DNA of 64,000 nt from Lachnospiraceae bacterium AC2031 (GCA_000687975.1 JIAB01000001.1:1364001-1428000); one strand, 5' to 3'. Shown: positions 27,219 through 36,517, counted from the first letter of the stretch. Program-made: numbers and translations. The notes: generated by a model from the sequence alone, not told the origin.

Positions 27219-27247
27219 ATTATTGCAAATATAGGGCATTTTGTCGA
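27219..27247 (-). promoter_or_regulatory. Probable promoter of the THUMP-to-rlmD operon
   Basis: TCGACA (27242-27247) and AATAAT (27219-27224) are 17 bases apart on the minus strand. A second TATAAT further upstream lacks a good -35. The remainder of the 27132-27427 divergent gap holds the R1 repeat and the plus-strand promoter. Confidence 0.5.
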
Positions 27248-27321
27248 GTGAAACCTTGTCCTTTCAATGCATTGATTATATTATTTTCGTAAATTATTTA
27301 ATGTTTATCGTTAATTTTTAG

Positions 27322-27350
27322 TTGACAAATGTAAAATGGCGTTGTATTAT
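27322..27350 (+). promoter_or_regulatory. Promoter of the DUF2975/HTH pair
   Basis: TTGACA (27322-27327) and TATTAT (27345-27350) are 17 bases apart. The leader contains a small hairpin, CATAGGG (27359-27365) with CCCTATG (27378-27384), and a GGAGG ribosome site before the ATG at 27428. Confidence 0.88.
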
Positions 27351-27427
27351 CTCATCAACATAGGGTAAAGGAACAGCCCCTATGATAACCCTTAACAACG
27401 ACAAAATGAAATCATGGAGGTTATTTT

Positions 27428-27937
27428 ATGAATAAAGAAGAAACCATTAATAAAATGAAAAAAGGCTGTCTCATAATAGGTATTATCTGTTGTCTTATAG
27501 CAGCATTCCTATGTCTTTGCTCCTTCTGTACTTATCTGGAATTTCGATCACAAGTTCGGATATCAACTGATAGCCCACTTACATCTATCCCAGATTATAT
27601 AGATCAGTTCGTACATATGCTTAATGCATTAACTGAAATTATTTCAGCTATCGTTATGATAATAGCCGCAATAATGTTCTTCTACATATCAAAGACTGGA
27701 ATTCCATTTACTAGTAAAACAATGAATATGGTACGTGCCATCGCAGTAACACACTTTCTCAAAGCTGTTGTACCTTTTCTAATTCCGGTTATAATAGTAG
27801 GGTATCATAGTGAATTTATTCCATGGCTTATAACTTCGTCCCCACTATACCTGCTTATGGGACTGCTATTCTTCTTCATGTCATACATTGTTAAGTATGG
27901 TGCTCAGCTTCAGCAGGAATCTGACGAGACACTGTAA
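27428..27937 (+). CDS. DUF2975-type four-helix membrane protein
   Basis: A 169-residue protein with four hydrophobic segments, about 15-38, 62-84, 97-124 and 133-158. The first external loop is short and polar. Layout and size fit the DUF2975 membrane family, whose members usually precede a small YozG-type helix-turn-helix regulator, as here. Its biochemical role is not known. GGAGG lies seven bases before the ATG. It starts the only plus-strand operon in the window. Confidence 0.8.
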   Translation: MNKEETINKMKKGCLIIGIICCLIAAFLCLCSFCTYLEFRSQVRISTDSPLTSIPDYIDQFVHMLNALTEIISAIVMIIAAIMFFYISKTGIPFTSKTMNMVRAIAVTHFLKAVVPFLIPVIIVGYHSEFIPWLITSSPLYLLMGLLFFFMSYIVKYGAQLQQESDETL

Positions 27938-27947
27938 GGAGGCAGAT

Positions 27948-28157
27948 ATGGCAATAATACTAAGATTAGACCGCGTTATGGCGGATAGAAAAATGAGTCT
28001 CAACGAGCTCAGTGAAAGAGTTGGCGTCAGCAACGTCAACCTGTCAAAATTGAAGACAGGCAAGGTTAGCGCAATTCGATTCTCAACGTTAAATGCAATC
28101 TGCACCGCCCTGGAATGTCAGCCAGGCGATATCCTTGAATTTGTACCCGATGAATAA
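27948..28157 (+). CDS. Small Xre/YozG-type helix-turn-helix regulator
   Basis: A 69-residue DNA-binding protein. MSLNELSERVGVSNVNLSKL is the helix-turn-helix, followed by IRFSTLNAICTALECQPGDI, typical of YozG-like transcription factors. AAGGAGG precedes the ATG at 27948, ten bases after the upstream stop; an in-frame opening from 27888 lies inside the membrane-protein gene and is rejected. It probably controls its own operon or membrane-stress genes with its partner. A strong terminator follows. Confidence 0.92.
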   Translation: MAIILRLDRVMADRKMSLNELSERVGVSNVNLSKLKTGKVSAIRFSTLNAICTALECQPGDILEFVPDE

Positions 28158-28159
28158 AC

Positions 28160-28200
28160 AAAATGAGTCAAAACGGATCAAAGCCGTTTTGACTCATTTT
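28160..28200. terminator. Bidirectional terminator, R3-type hairpin
   Basis: A perfect 17-base inverted repeat, 28160-28176 with 28184-28200, has a seven-base loop, with A-rich and T-rich ends on both sides. It ends the plus-strand pair and the convergent minus-strand ABC operon. In minus-strand mRNA it begins within the stop codon of the ATPase. Its outer ATGAGTCA/TGACTCAT words recur at 49918-49999 and 54361-54395. Confidence 0.93.
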
Positions 28201-29165
28201 TAGGATTCAGTACTGCTGATCACGACTTTGCCGTCGATTACTTCAACCTTTACACGGGAAGAGTTAAGACCTGTCTGCTCGCGAATTTCATCTGAGAGCT
28301 TAAGTCGGCCAGCTTTATCAAGAACAGAAAACTCCTCATGTACATTTGACATATCAAAGTTTTCAGAATTAATAGAAGAAATATTCTCTTTATATTCTTC
28401 CTTCATAATCTTCTCTGTAGTAACACGACCATCAGAGATCATTACTACACGGTCAACCTTATTAGCAAGACTGATGTCATGGGTTACTATGATTACCGTA
28501 ACTCCACGCTCACGGTTCAGCTTTCTAAAAAGATTCTGGATCATGTCAGAAGTCTTAGAGTCTACCGCTCCAGTTGGCTCATCTGCCAGAAGAATCTCCG
28601 GATCACGAATAAGTGCTACCGCTATAGCCACACGCTGCTGCTCACCACCTGATAGTTCAGAAGGAAATGAATTCGCCTTGTCCGAAAGACCAACTTCTTC
28701 CAAAAGTGCAAGCGCCTTTTCGCGTCTCGCTTTCTTTGACATTTTCTCATAATATAACTGAGACTCAATGTTTTCCACTGCAGTCATATAAGGGAAAAGA
28801 TTCTGGGAAGACTTCTGCCACACGAATCCAATCTTCTTCTTACGAATAGCTTCAAGCTGCTTTGGTGAAAGTGTAGAAAGCTCCTGACCATCAATAAATA
28901 TCTTTCCAGCTGAAGGCTGTTCAAGCGCCCCGATGATATTAAGGAGTGTTGTCTTACCACTCCCAGACTTACCTATAATAGCGATCAGTTCGCCTTTCTC
29001 AATCTGAAGCTCAAGACCCTGAAGAGCCATAACCTCAACCTCGCTGGTCTTATAAAGCTTAACAAGTCCATCGCATTCTACGATGTACTTAGCCTTCTCT
29101 TTGGAATCTGTCTTTGATTCTTCTTTTACTTCTTTTTTCTGTTTTTTATCTGTCTTTTGAAACAT
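28200..29165 (-). CDS. MacB/LolD-type ABC ATPase with AbrB-like C-terminal segment
   Basis: A 321-residue ATPase. A charged lysine-rich start (1-27) precedes a full nucleotide-binding domain: Walker A GKSGSGKTTLL, Q-loop FVWQKSSQNLF, signature LSGGEQQRVAIAVAL, Walker B ILLADEPTGAVD and switch VTHD. The last 40 residues (VLDKAGRLKLSDEIREQTGL..RVKVEVIDGKVVIS) read like a swapped-hairpin AbrB/MazE domain, which usually dimerises and binds DNA. Here the common RxTIPxxIR core is RLKLSDEIR. It is the last gene of the operon and probably pairs with the ATPase at 29223 to drive the FtsX permease. The tail's function is unknown. Confidence 0.9.
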   Translation of the reverse strand: MFQKTDKKQKKEVKEESKTDSKEKAKYIVECDGLVKLYKTSEVEVMALQGLELQIEKGELIAIIGKSGSGKTTLLNIIGALEQPSAGKIFIDGQELSTLSPKQLEAIRKKKIGFVWQKSSQNLFPYMTAVENIESQLYYEKMSKKARREKALALLEEVGLSDKANSFPSELSGGEQQRVAIAVALIRDPEILLADEPTGAVDSKTSDMIQNLFRKLNRERGVTVIIVTHDISLANKVDRVVMISDGRVTTEKIMKEEYKENISSINSENFDMSNVHEEFSVLDKAGRLKLSDEIREQTGLNSSRVKVEVIDGKVVISSTES

Positions 29166-29222
29166 ACCTTCTCTTCTTCTTTTTTAAATACTTCGAACTG
29201 AAATGTAATCCCCCGTCGTATT

Positions 29223-29900
29223 TTATACAAGGCGACCATCTGACATTTCGTATACAGTGTCACCCATCTGCATAAGTCCTGGGTCGTGAGTTGTCATTAC
29301 GATAGATAGCCCCTCTGCTTCTATCAGTTTTTTAAAGAGCTTTACAACCTTGATACCTGTTGCAGTATCCAGAGCTCCAGTTGGCTCGTCTGCAAAAAGA
29401 ACATCTGGACGAGGAGCAATAGCCCTCGCTATAGCTACACGCTGCTGCTCACCACCGGACATCTCATCAGGAGTATGCATCATTCGTTCTTCTATTCCAA
29501 CAAGAGTCATTACCTCTTTGATACGTGCATCACGGTCACCCTCATACTCAGCAAGCCTAAGCGCGAAATCCACATTTTCGTATGCACTCATAATTGGGAA
29601 CAAAGCAACTGACTGAAACACAAAGCCCATATGTTCTCTTCGGAAATCTTCCATCTGTTCATCACTTAGTTCTCCAAGCACTGTATCACCCATGGTTACG
29701 GTTCCCTGGGTTGGCTTATCAAGATAACTAAGCATATTGAGGAGGGTTGTTTTACCTGAGCCGCTCCTGCCCTTAATAATAGTCAGCTTTGCACGTTCGA
29801 TTCCCACACTTACATCATCCAGTGCACGAAACACACCTGTCTTTCCTGACTTATATTCCTTAACTATATTTTCTGTTCTTAATATAATGTCTGCACTCAT
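29223..29900 (-). CDS. MacB/LolD-type ABC ATPase
   Basis: A compact 225-residue nucleotide-binding subunit with intact Walker A GRSGSGKTTLL, Q-loop FVFQSVALFP, signature MSGGEQQRVAIARAI, Walker B VLFADEPTGALD and H-loop TTHDPG. It belongs to the family serving FtsX-type permeases such as MacB, LolCDE and BceAB. It differs enough from the ATPase at 28200 that the two could form an asymmetric pair. It follows the membrane-anchored protein gene by ten bases. Confidence 0.93.
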   Translation of the reverse strand: MSADIILRTENIVKEYKSGKTGVFRALDDVSVGIERAKLTIIKGRSGSGKTTLLNMLSYLDKPTQGTVTMGDTVLGELSDEQMEDFRREHMGFVFQSVALFPIMSAYENVDFALRLAEYEGDRDARIKEVMTLVGIEERMMHTPDEMSGGEQQRVAIARAIAPRPDVLFADEPTGALDTATGIKVVKLFKKLIEAEGLSIVMTTHDPGLMQMGDTVYEMSDGRLV

Positions 29901-29910
29901 TTTTCTTCTC

Positions 29911-30858
29911 TTATTCTGTAGGGATCAGTCCGATAGCATATTCATTTTCAGACTGATAAACATATAGATAATAATCATTTCCTTCTGTATCTGATGATTC
30001 AGACGAATAATCCAGTACAGTTACTACCGTTACTGAAATATCATATTCGTCACTTCCTGCATTATTCTCAACCTCAGATGACTCACCTGTATCCTCAACT
30101 CCAAGAGTAGTTGTAAGCTTGTCTCCTTTTATATACTGCCTTACAGCTTCTATATCATCCTTGTTTGCCGTCTCAATTGTCGTAACTTCGAAGTCATCTC
30201 CAAACATAAGCTCCGCAATATCTATAGACTCTTCCATACTAAAAACCTTATCCTTATAAGGTTTATATTTTTCCTTTAAAACTCCCACAGACTGGGTAGT
30301 AGATGTTGATTCATCATCAATCGTATAAATCACTTTGATTAAGCGACCATCAGGCGTAGTATATGCAGTCATCTGTTCGCCTCCTTCATAGTAAAGGAAA
30401 TTTGTCTTCCAGAAGAATCCGGCATAGGTTTTAAAGTTCATATCTAGAGCCTGTAAATATGTGCATTTCCAGTTATACCACTGCTGATAAGATGAATCGA
30501 TGGACACCGGATAAAAACCACCTTCGTTTAAGTTACTGATCAAAACCTTTGCCCTCTCCTGAACGTGATAACCTGTATCACTGAAGTACTCCTTATCAAC
30601 CTCTGATATCTCACTAGCCCACTGACCTGAGATAAGCTGACGTCTCTGATACTCGCTAAGCTTTTCAGAAAATTCCTTTGTTACCTCATAATACGACGAG
30701 GTAGGATAGTACTCCTCAGGAACATCCATACACACATTTGTGAACGCTCTTTTCTTATAAGAAATAAGATTTTCGGGTAACAGAATACAAAGCACGGCTG
30801 TAGCAACAGCCACACTAAGTAGCACTATATTCCTTTTATACCCAAAAAAGTTTCTCAT
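29911..30858 (-). CDS. Membrane-anchored extracellular protein of unknown function
   Basis: A 315-residue protein with a basic start, one hydrophobic helix (9-27) and an external domain. I recognise no family. The external part is rich in Tyr, Asp and Glu and includes a WKCTYLQALDMNFKTYAGFFW stretch, KTNFLYYEGGEQM and a low-complexity acidic linker (GVEDTGESSEVENNAGSDE) near residue 260. No lipobox is seen. It lies between the histidine kinase and the ATPases, so it may be an accessory sensor or a part of the transporter. Confidence 0.75.
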   Translation of the reverse strand: MRNFFGYKRNIVLLSVAVATAVLCILLPENLISYKKRAFTNVCMDVPEEYYPTSSYYEVTKEFSEKLSEYQRRQLISGQWASEISEVDKEYFSDTGYHVQERAKVLISNLNEGGFYPVSIDSSYQQWYNWKCTYLQALDMNFKTYAGFFWKTNFLYYEGGEQMTAYTTPDGRLIKVIYTIDDESTSTTQSVGVLKEKYKPYKDKVFSMEESIDIAELMFGDDFEVTTIETANKDDIEAVRQYIKGDKLTTTLGVEDTGESSEVENNAGSDEYDISVTVVTVLDYSSESSDTEGNDYYLYVYQSENEYAIGLIPTE

Positions 30859-30888
30859 ATTTCTTTATTCTTTCTGTAAGACTGAACC

Positions 30889-32355
30889 TTACTCATCCTC
30901 CTCTTCTGGCGCCAGAGGCCATGTAGTATAAATGGCAGTACCCTTTCCAAGTTCACTTTCGATACGTATCTTTGCCCCATGCTTTTCAAGTATTATAGCT
31001 ACAAGGGACATACCAAGGCCTGCACCGCCTTCCTTCCTGGTTCGGGACTTATCAACCATGAAGAACTCATCAAAGATTTTCTTTTGATCCTCTTCAGAAA
31101 TTCCGATACCATTATCCTTAACTACAAACTCATACGCATCATCAACCATTTTGCCACCAAAGAATACCTCACTGCCTTCTTCTGAAGCTTTTCGAGCATT
31201 GTCCAGAAGGTTGATGAATACAGTCTTCATAAGCTCAGCATCACCATATATCTCACCATCTTCAAATTCAGAAGTAATTGTTATATTCTTACGATCAAGA
31301 ATTGGCTTCATATGAAGGATAGTTTCCGCACCCAGTTCCTGAGCATCCTGCTCTTCCATAAATACAGTACTGTTCTTGAGATAGAGGAGATCGAAAAGTT
31401 TTTGGGACATAGTCTCCAGACGTTTTCCTTCGGTGTATATATATTCAAGAGACATATCTCTTTCTTCATCTGTCATATCCAGATGCCTTACAGAATCTGC
31501 ATAACCAATGATCGTGGTCATAGGAGTCTTCATCTCATGAGTAAAGTCAGCAACAAACTGCTCTCTTCTATGGATCATTGTCTTCAGTTCTTCAACATTT
31601 TCTTCTACAGAACCCGCCATAGCATTAAAGCTTCCAGCCAGCTCACCAACTTCATCATTTGAATTAATGTCAGCACGCACTGAATAATCTCCACCAGAGA
31701 TTTGAGTGGTGATACGGTTTAGGTTTTCAAGCGGTCTTGTCATAAGACGACTGATTATATAAATAATGATTGCTGATCCGAAAAGAACGATTATAGAAAT
31801 GATCTTTAGAAAGTTCAGATTTGCATTCAGCTGGTCATATACACCAGAAAGATTTTTCTTTGTAATGATAGTAAGGGTAGAACCCTGTACATATCCAGGT
31901 GCACTGATATAAAGGAAGTGACCATCTGGGCCATCATGGAATATGTATCTTTTATTGGTTGAAGTATCTATTCCACCAGAACCACCATCAGCATTCGCAG
32001 AAGACTCCAGAAGTTCTGCAGGAATGGCATCCTCAAGATCATCACCTGAGAAAACATAGTTATCGCCATACTTTACATAGAGAGTACTACCAGATAGAAG
32101 CATGCTGGAGTTAACCCTCTTGATCATGCGTCCTATCTCCTTATTAAACTTTGACTTTGAGTCTTCGGAATTTATCAGTTCAAGGAGTTCATACTCCACA
32201 GACGCTTTGACCATGTTGTTTTCAGACGTGCCATTTCTTAGTTCCAGTTCCATGGCCTGACGGTAGTTTCTATACACCAGAAGATAACCAGTGAAACCCA
32301 GCACAACTGAGAGAATTATTAAGTTTACGAATAATACCTTGTACCTGAATTTCAT
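30889..32355 (-). CDS. HAMP-domain sensor histidine kinase
   Basis: A 488-residue membrane kinase. TM1 is at 7-27 and TM2 at 182-202, with an external sensor domain of about 150 residues between them. A HAMP linker (203-255) follows. H273 in FTHEMKTPMTTIIGYAD is the phosphorylation site, and NLLDNARKA, DNGIGISEED and GGAGLGMSLVAI form the ATP site. It should phosphorylate the regulator encoded 39 bases upstream. The large sensor domain differs from the very short loops of typical BceS kinases, so it may sense its ligand directly. Confidence 0.94.
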   Translation of the reverse strand: MKFRYKVLFVNLIILSVVLGFTGYLLVYRNYRQAMELELRNGTSENNMVKASVEYELLELINSEDSKSKFNKEIGRMIKRVNSSMLLSGSTLYVKYGDNYVFSGDDLEDAIPAELLESSANADGGSGGIDTSTNKRYIFHDGPDGHFLYISAPGYVQGSTLTIITKKNLSGVYDQLNANLNFLKIISIIVLFGSAIIIYIISRLMTRPLENLNRITTQISGGDYSVRADINSNDEVGELAGSFNAMAGSVEENVEELKTMIHRREQFVADFTHEMKTPMTTIIGYADSVRHLDMTDEERDMSLEYIYTEGKRLETMSQKLFDLLYLKNSTVFMEEQDAQELGAETILHMKPILDRKNITITSEFEDGEIYGDAELMKTVFINLLDNARKASEEGSEVFFGGKMVDDAYEFVVKDNGIGISEEDQKKIFDEFFMVDKSRTRKEGGAGLGMSLVAIILEKHGAKIRIESELGKGTAIYTTWPLAPEEEDE

Positions 32356-32394
32356 CGTTTTTCCTTACTTGTTATTCGCTGATATTTAACCCCA

Positions 32395-33054
32395 TCAGCG
32401 AGTAGAAACCAGCTTATAACCCATGTTGTAAACAGTCACCAGCTGCCCTTTTAGGCCCGCTTTTTTTCTGAGTCGCTGAACATGTATGTCTACTGTTCTT
32501 GTTTCAAGTTCTGCCTCTCCGCCCCAGACTTCTTCGTAGATTCGGTCACGGTAGAGAGTAATGTTTTTATTACGGAGCAGGAGGACCAGAAGCTCGAACT
32601 CTTTTGGGGTAAGCTTGATACTTTCTCCGCCTCTGGTTACCTCCATGCTCTCAGTGTTAACCGAAAGATCATCTAAAGTCAGTATCTTTTCAGTCTTATC
32701 AAAACGCCTGAGCACTATATTAACTCTGGCAATAAGTTCTGAAGGTTCAAATGGTTTTATCATGTAATCTTCTGCTCCCGAAGTAAGACCATGTAATCTG
32801 TCATCCAGAGCAGACTTTGCTGTAATGAAAATAACTGGTATATCAAGAGGCTTTATATAATCCATAACCTCAAACCCATCTGCACCCGGTAGCATTATGT
32901 CCAGTAGAACTAGATCAAAATGTTCTTTATCCACCATATCTATGGCATCCAGCCCGTCATAAACTGCAGTGCAGTCATAGCCTTCCTTTCTTAGGTTTAA
33001 ACGTATCAGATCAGATATCGCCTTTTCATCTTCAACAACAAGTATCTTTATCAT
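32395..33054 (-). CDS. OmpR/PhoB-type response regulator
   Basis: A 219-residue regulator with receiver residues E8-D9, D52 in LVLLDIMLPG, the switch Thr in IFITAKS and the Lys in YMIKPFEPSEL. The winged-helix DNA-binding domain (125-219) has GGESIKLTPKEFELLVLLLRN, VWGGEAELETRTVDIHVQRLR and a YKLV ending. It starts one base after the lipoprotein gene at 33056. It likely regulates the surrounding operon, as in other transporter-linked two-component systems. Confidence 0.95.
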   Translation of the reverse strand: MIKILVVEDEKAISDLIRLNLRKEGYDCTAVYDGLDAIDMVDKEHFDLVLLDIMLPGADGFEVMDYIKPLDIPVIFITAKSALDDRLHGLTSGAEDYMIKPFEPSELIARVNIVLRRFDKTEKILTLDDLSVNTESMEVTRGGESIKLTPKEFELLVLLLRNKNITLYRDRIYEEVWGGEAELETRTVDIHVQRLRKKAGLKGQLVTVYNMGYKLVSTR

Positions 33055-33055
33055 T

Positions 33056-34744
33056 TTATTCTTCGCTTTCTTCAGAATCTGTTTCTTCTACAAAATTGCT
33101 ATAATCAGTTTCAGAATCTATAAAATCAGTATAATCATCCATTTCAGAGTATATGTTTGTATAACGCTTCCATGTGGAAGTAGGATCAGTCGTATAGCCT
33201 TCATTTCCACGAGCATATCCCGCCGGATAATCCTTCAAGTTATCACTTACATTTATGAAGCTTCCATCAAGTGCATTTATCAACATAAATGGAGCATACT
33301 GCAACTGCTCAGAAATCGAAGTACTGTCCAGAGTTCCTGAACCAACAACAGAATCGTAAATCAGATATGCTGGGACAAATGTATACTCACCTGCTGTTTC
33401 CATAGACTTAACTGGGAAACTTATAAGCTGAACAGTATCAATCTCTGGAGCCTTGACCTGAGAGTCAGAGGCAATATTCCATGCCTGCTCATCCCCTGCA
33501 TTCTGAGCTACTATATCCTTTACATCGTCTATACTGATAACACTCGCATCATCAACTCTCTTTACATCAAGAGGATTATACATCTGACATCCTATTATGC
33601 CATTTTCATTTACAAAAACATATATACAAGAAAGATAATTCATTGCCTGCTTATTTTCAACATAATTATCAAAGGCGAAGAACCATGCATCAAGATTATC
33701 ATAAGAAGTACCACCCATAGTATATTTGAGAATGTAACCTGCATCCCCCTTTGGAATAGTATATCTTGCTTCCATCAGTTCCATAGCCCGAAGAGTGTAT
33801 ATATATATTCCTTCCTCATAGTAGAAGCTTCCACCATCGGAAAAGCTGTAATCGCCATAGCCAATTGTATTCACAAATTCATCAGCAAGAGCTTTAACAT
33901 CTTCAGGTGGATTACTATAAGCATCAGCTACCCCCGCCTGTCCATAGTGGGATATATAGCCTACCTTTCCATCAAACATAGACTTCATATCACTTCTGAA
34001 GATAGAACATGTACGTCCATCGTAGCAGGATGTAATTGGTGCCTCAGGGTATTCATCAAAGTTACAATTACCAAAATACATGTAATACTCATCCCCTAAT
34101 ATCTCACCAATATATCCGCCGTAGGAGTAATCATTCTCTATAGTTTCTGGAGCAGTTTCTTTTTCAGATTCCAGTTCTGCAATCATGGCATCAATATCAT
34201 TTCTTTCCTCTTGAAGGCTACCGTCCAAGGATGAATCATCATTAATATAATCTATACTTGTTAAATCCGATGTATTACTATAAAACTCCTTAGTATCTTC
34301 CAAAAACGCAATCTGCGCATCATACATTTTTTTAGTCTTGGCATTATAGTCATACACCTCAGGAGTTTTGCCATATACTCTTTCACACATCTCTTTGACG
34401 AAATCTTTGTCGTACGCTTTTGCCTCTGTTGTAACAACCTTATTAACGCCAGTATACTCATAGATTGTTGCATTTATATCAATCTTAGAATATGGGCCAT
34501 CTGCTGGTTCAAGTGTATCGATCCATTTTTCATCCTGTGCAGTGGAAGAATTATTTCCAGAATAATTTCCCGTTTCACTTAGTTCTGAATTGCTACTATC
34601 TCCAGACACATCCTCATTGATTCCATTCGCGCCATCAAAGCTATCTATACTATCCGCCTGTTTCTGGCAGCCAACACCTGTAGCCATAAGACTTGCAGCA
34701 AGCGCCAAAATAGTTGCATTTTTTATATACTTCTTAATCCTCAT
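33056..34744 (-). CDS. Lipoprotein of unknown function, paralogue B
   Basis: A 562-residue exported lipoprotein with lipobox ATGVGCQK (lipidated Cys at about 26) and a Ser/Asn-rich tether to about residue 75. The body matches the protein at 34820 along its length: ENDYSYGGYIGEILGDEYYM, YMYFGN.NFDEY, GYILKYTMGG, NENGIIGCQMYNP, LISFPVKS and LINALDGSFINV. I recognise no characterised family. It is probably anchored outside the cell as a ligand-binding or sensing partner of the transporter. It lies one base before the response regulator and ends with an acidic tail. Confidence 0.85.
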   Translation of the reverse strand: MRIKKYIKNATILALAASLMATGVGCQKQADSIDSFDGANGINEDVSGDSSNSELSETGNYSGNNSSTAQDEKWIDTLEPADGPYSKIDINATIYEYTGVNKVVTTEAKAYDKDFVKEMCERVYGKTPEVYDYNAKTKKMYDAQIAFLEDTKEFYSNTSDLTSIDYINDDSSLDGSLQEERNDIDAMIAELESEKETAPETIENDYSYGGYIGEILGDEYYMYFGNCNFDEYPEAPITSCYDGRTCSIFRSDMKSMFDGKVGYISHYGQAGVADAYSNPPEDVKALADEFVNTIGYGDYSFSDGGSFYYEEGIYIYTLRAMELMEARYTIPKGDAGYILKYTMGGTSYDNLDAWFFAFDNYVENKQAMNYLSCIYVFVNENGIIGCQMYNPLDVKRVDDASVISIDDVKDIVAQNAGDEQAWNIASDSQVKAPEIDTVQLISFPVKSMETAGEYTFVPAYLIYDSVVGSGTLDSTSISEQLQYAPFMLINALDGSFINVSDNLKDYPAGYARGNEGYTTDPTSTWKRYTNIYSEMDDYTDFIDSETDYSNFVEETDSEESEE

Positions 34745-34760
34745 CTTTTTTCCTCATAAT

Positions 34761-34819
34761 TTGCAATTGGGGACAGACCTTGGTGCAGTGGGGACGGACC
34801 CCGCTGCATCCCGCTGCAT
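34761..34819. repeat. R1 repeat, two-unit copy directly behind a stop codon
   Basis: In mRNA sense it starts at the base after the TAG of paralogue A (ATGCAGCGGG, ATGCAGCGGGG...CCCCACTGCACC, ...CCCCAATTGCAA). It nearly fills the 75-base gap between the paralogues. The first short GATGCAGCGG unit looks like a partial duplication. Confidence 0.8.
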
Positions 34820-36499
34820 CTAGCGTTCGAAGCGGGGCCATCCGCCAAATTTATAGTTTTCATAGCCGACATTGCCGTTATCCCAGCCTGCTGGGTAGTC
34901 AGTAAGCTCATCTTCGACTTTAACGAAGCTGCCATCGATTCCATTTATCAATAAGAATGGACAATCTGTATATGAAGCTGGTGGAATCAGATAGTTTCCT
35001 CCCATCCAGGCCTCTTCGTTAAGCTGACTGTATACCAGATAGCAAGGAACATATGTATATTCCTCTTTATTATCAGATGATCTGATTGGGAAACTTATAA
35101 GCTTTACATTTTTAAGCTCAATATTTTTCACATCACGACCTGCAGGGATATTCCACACTGATTTGTCATCAGCACCTCCCTTGACGATATCCTGAACTGC
35201 CGTATTATCAATTATCTCATTTATCTTATCTGTTTTAACGAGTTTAGTTGGGTTATATATCTGACATCCAATAACGCCATCATCATTCACCATTATATTG
35301 ATATATGAATTAATGTCCAGTGTATCACTTTCAGCATATGATGGAAGTGTCAGATCGTTACGTTCCAGTTTATCAGTACCTTCGAACTCCAGTGTATATC
35401 TAAGTATAAATCCATCATTCTCTATAAGCATATATGGTGTCATAGGAAGATCAGTTTTAAAAAGAAAACCTAAAGTGACATCATTCATCCATCTCATGTT
35501 ATCAGCACCGGTAAGCTTATAATCTGCATATCCAAGATTTGCCAGAAAACTTTCTGCATCTTCTATGTATTTATCCTTGATATCCATCTGATCCAGTGGA
35601 GCTGGTATCTCTTCAGCACCATAATCTATATAATTTCTCGCAGTTAAAACAGTGTCACCATTATCTTGGAACAAATCCGCTACAGTCTCATCTGTCTCAT
35701 CAATCACTTCAGCCATGGAAATACCATGATACGCTCCTTCAAGGCTATTTCTCATTATAGTTATAACACGGCCGTTAAACTGGATTGTTTCGGGAGAATT
35801 AAGGTATTCGTCAAAATCCTTGTTACCAAAATACATGTAATAGTCCTGTCCACCAATTTTACCAGTATATCCCATATATGAATAATCATTATCGAGAGTT
35901 TCTGGTGCCTTATCTCTTTCAGCTTCCATCTGACTAATTCTATCCTCGATATCCTCTCTCTTCAGGATATCAGATTCTAGAATCTGAGTCATTTCCCAAT
36001 TTCCTGTAGAATTATAATCATCAGGTCCAAATTTTAACGCATCAGTATCCGTATCTGAGACCAGATCATACATTTCAAGCGTATCCTTATATGTTCCAAT
36101 CAGTGCATCGTAGGTTTTCTTCGTAGGATTATTAAAGTCAAATACCTCAACCTCTCCTGAATCAAACACAGTGTCACACATTTCCTTAATATAGTCTTTA
36201 TCAAACTCATCAAACTGAACAGTATATGTTGATAAAGAATCCAGATCATAATCCGTTCTCATGGTGGTATCTATGGAGATTGATTCAATATCTGGTCCCG
36301 ATAAAGAATCCTGCCATACCTCTTTTTCTGTAACCTTTGGACCATTAGGATCTACTGGTCCATCGTCTTCCTTTTCTTCTTTTGCTTCTGAATCTCCCAG
36401 TTCAACGATTGTATTTGCGCTTTTCTGACAACCTACTGCACTCAGCATAAGTGATGCCGCAAGTATTCCTGTTATAATTCTTTTTCCTGTTTTCTTCAT
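34820..36499 (-). CDS. Lipoprotein of unknown function, paralogue A
   Basis: A 559-residue lipoprotein with lipobox LSAVGCQK and an acidic tether rich in Glu, Lys and Asp. Blocks shared with the next gene include ETLDNDYSYMGYTGKIGGQD, YMYFGNKDFDEY, GFILRYTLEFEG, NDDGVIGCQIYNP, LISFPIRS, YVPCYLVYSQ and LINGIDGSFVKVEDELTDYPAGW. The pair therefore arose by tandem duplication and then diverged. The shared ending suggests a common fold rich in beta strands. It begins 18 bases after the FtsX permease stop, so it is made with the transporter. Confidence 0.85.
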   Translation of the reverse strand: MKKTGKRIITGILAASLMLSAVGCQKSANTIVELGDSEAKEEKEDDGPVDPNGPKVTEKEVWQDSLSGPDIESISIDTTMRTDYDLDSLSTYTVQFDEFDKDYIKEMCDTVFDSGEVEVFDFNNPTKKTYDALIGTYKDTLEMYDLVSDTDTDALKFGPDDYNSTGNWEMTQILESDILKREDIEDRISQMEAERDKAPETLDNDYSYMGYTGKIGGQDYYMYFGNKDFDEYLNSPETIQFNGRVITIMRNSLEGAYHGISMAEVIDETDETVADLFQDNGDTVLTARNYIDYGAEEIPAPLDQMDIKDKYIEDAESFLANLGYADYKLTGADNMRWMNDVTLGFLFKTDLPMTPYMLIENDGFILRYTLEFEGTDKLERNDLTLPSYAESDTLDINSYINIMVNDDGVIGCQIYNPTKLVKTDKINEIIDNTAVQDIVKGGADDKSVWNIPAGRDVKNIELKNVKLISFPIRSSDNKEEYTYVPCYLVYSQLNEEAWMGGNYLIPPASYTDCPFLLINGIDGSFVKVEDELTDYPAGWDNGNVGYENYKFGGWPRFER

Positions 36500-36517
36500 A
36501 TTTTCCCCTTCTAGTTA

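Noticed and set aside
28160-28200. Palindrome as a phage attachment site
   Set aside because: It is a textbook bidirectional terminator between convergent genes, with no integrase or direct repeat nearby.
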